Assembly (NCBI GenBank): GCA_020433835.1
Contig: JAGRBY010000470.1
Location: 1-5,869 of the forward strand
Length of the DNA: 5,869 nt
Source: Anaerolineae bacterium
GTDB lineage: Bacteria; Chloroflexota; Anaerolineae; 4572-78; J111
Reading direction: 5' to 3'
Each line of letters begins with the position of its first letter. The stretch's first letter is position 1. This document shows, piece by piece, positions 5,099 through 5,869 of the stretch. The notes beneath the pieces are model-generated. The model was not told the DNA's origin and ran no database searches. It worked only from the letters and a program-made list of their open reading frames with translations. Made by a program: the position numbers and the translations under genes.

Positions 5099-5608
5099 GT
5101 GCTAAAAAAGAGTAAACGGATATTTTTAACAATTGTCGCCGTTTTGTTAGGTGGCTTTATTGCTATTCAACTCCTGCCGTATGGTAAAAACCAGACCAAC
5201 CCGCCCGTCACCGGCGAACCTGAATGGAGCAGCCCGGAAATTCGACAGTTAGCCGAACGGGCCTGTTATGATTGCCATAGCAACGAAACCGCATGGCCCT
5301 GGTACAGCCACATCTATCCGGTTTCGGCCATGCTTCAGCACGATGTTGACAACGGCAGGAAAGTACTCAACTTTTCTGAGTGGGACAACAGCCGGCGTCA
5401 ACAAGCCACAACCAAAAAGATAATCGAAACGATTTCGAAAGATACTATGCCGCTGCCCTATTACTTAATGTTTCATCCTGAAGCCGAACTTTCGGAAGTA
5501 GAGCAAGGCCGGTTGATCAATGGCTTAATCGAGTCAATTGGAGATGGAGATGAAAGCCTGGAGGCCATCGATATTGAAGAAGACGAGGAAGAAAAGCGTG
5601 GCAACTAA
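5099..5608 (+). CDS. Membrane-anchored haem-binding domain protein (CxxCH)
   Basis: This 169-residue protein starts at GTG. A basic N-terminus and hydrophobic helix (about 8-27) form an uncleaved anchor or signal sequence that places the rest outside the membrane. The haem-attachment motif is C56-Y-D-C59-H60, followed by SNETAWPWYSHIYPVSAML. That pattern is typical of the small haem-binding domain family (Pfam Haem_bd, often annotated as cytochrome-like proteins). Haem would be attached covalently by the cytochrome c maturation system, giving an electron carrier or redox sensor; no partner is visible nearby. MPLPYYLMFHPEAELS at 117-132 is a second conserved-looking block that could supply the distal Met (M117). 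Residues 149-169 are a very acidic tail (DIEEDEEEKR), unusual enough to suggest a charged interaction surface. The gene is driven from the repeat-embedded promoter upstream and ends 183 nt before mutM. Confidence 0.88.
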   Translation: MLKKSKRIFLTIVAVLLGGFIAIQLLPYGKNQTNPPVTGEPEWSSPEIRQLAERACYDCHSNETAWPWYSHIYPVSAMLQHDVDNGRKVLNFSEWDNSRRQQATTKKIIETISKDTMPLPYYLMFHPEAELSEVEQGRLINGLIESIGDGDESLEAIDIEEDEEEKRGN

Positions 5609-5756
5609 ATTGACACCAAACCGATTGATGAACCGAATGGTTAATCGCCCTGATGGTAAAGTACAAATTTGGAATTACTACACTTTTATAAACGATTGGA
5701 CAGAACACAGCATCTGGCCTACACTTAGTGGCACTATCCCATCAAAAAAATGCTAG
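5598..5756 (+). CDS. Doubtful 52-residue ORF between the haem gene and mutM
   Basis: A GTG at 5598 overlaps the last 11 nt of the haem-binding gene and has GAGG (5585-5588) 9 nt upstream, a spacing that would allow translational coupling. The product contains GKVQIWNYYTFINDWTEH and resembles no family I know. It has no signal or membrane segment. It may be real or an accidental open frame; codon statistics on 52 codons cannot settle it. Confidence 0.22.
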   Translation: MATKLTPNRLMNRMVNRPDGKVQIWNYYTFINDWTEHSIWPTLSGTIPSKKC

Positions 5757-5791
5757 TCTAAAAGATAATTAAGCAGGAATATCGAACTTTT

Positions 5792-5869
5792 ATGCCCGAG
5801 TTACCTGAAGTAGAAACCGTGGTGCGCGGTTTACGCGGCCCTCTGGTAGGGCGCACCTTTACCGGTGTG
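5792..5869 (+). CDS. mutM: Formamidopyrimidine-DNA glycosylase, N-terminus only
   Basis: The first 26 codons read MPELPEVETVVRGLRGPLVG and continue to the window end, the unmistakable N-terminus of MutM/Fpg. Pro2 is the catalytic nucleophile (after Met removal) and Glu3 the catalytic acid in this family, which excises 8-oxoguanine and other oxidised purines in base excision repair. The rest of the protein, including the C-terminal zinc finger, is outside the window, so integrity cannot be judged. A weak AGGA (5775-5778) lies 13 nt upstream. No clear promoter is visible in the preceding 183 bp, so expression may depend partly on readthrough from the haem-binding gene. Endonuclease VIII (Nei) also begins MPE but normally MPEGPE, so MutM is favoured. 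Confidence 0.93.
   Translation, partial: MPELPEVETVVRGLRGPLVGRTFTGV

Noticed and set aside
5610..5615. Perfect TTGACA as a -35 for mutM
   Set aside because: No acceptable -10 occurs 16-18 bp downstream; the sequence there is GC-mixed (ACCGAATG).

Overview
The window looks like chromosome from an uncultured-type bacterium, most plausibly a Chloroflexota (Anaerolineae-like) lineage. That placement is inferred from gene style: a lipoprotein with a Thr/Pro-rich linker, LysM and DUF3048, a LACTB2-type metallo-hydrolase, a small CxxCH haem-binding protein, frequent GTG/TTG starts and mid-range GC. No taxonomic marker gene is complete here, so it stays an inference.

Layout. Positions 148-4358 hold four genes on the minus strand, read right to left: a quinone oxidoreductase-like MDR protein (3390-4358), a class I O-methyltransferase (2605-3243), a metallo-beta-lactamase-fold hydrolase (1796-2575) and a LysM-DUF3048 lipoprotein (148-1743). 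The last three are closely spaced (29 and 52 nt) and probably form an operon. The oxidoreductase is separated from them by 146 bp, almost filled by a two-part inverted repeat (3272-3388) with a TATAAT hexamer in its left arm. Nothing shows that the four proteins share a pathway; they look like housekeeping or detoxification genes.

Positions 4359-5098 contain no intact recognisable gene. This stretch holds a probable promoter for the oxidoreductase, a broken DedA-family fragment, a second remnant in the same frame after an internal TGA, a short membrane-like ORF, and a 125-bp simple-sequence region: TTGG repeats followed by ten back-to-back octamers in perfect 8-bp phase. An extended -10 (TGATATAAT) sits exactly where the two repeat types meet and would drive the downstream haem-binding protein.

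Positions 5099-5869 are plus strand: a membrane-anchored CxxCH protein (5099-5608), a 183-bp gap with one doubtful small ORF, and the first 26 codons of mutM (fpg), cut by the window end.

No CRISPR array, rRNA, convincing tRNA or intact mobile element was seen. The unexplained signals are mainly non-coding: the 3272-3388 inverted repeat, the octamer array with its embedded promoter, and phased short repeats at 52-78 and 122-142. I see no convincing new multi-gene system.
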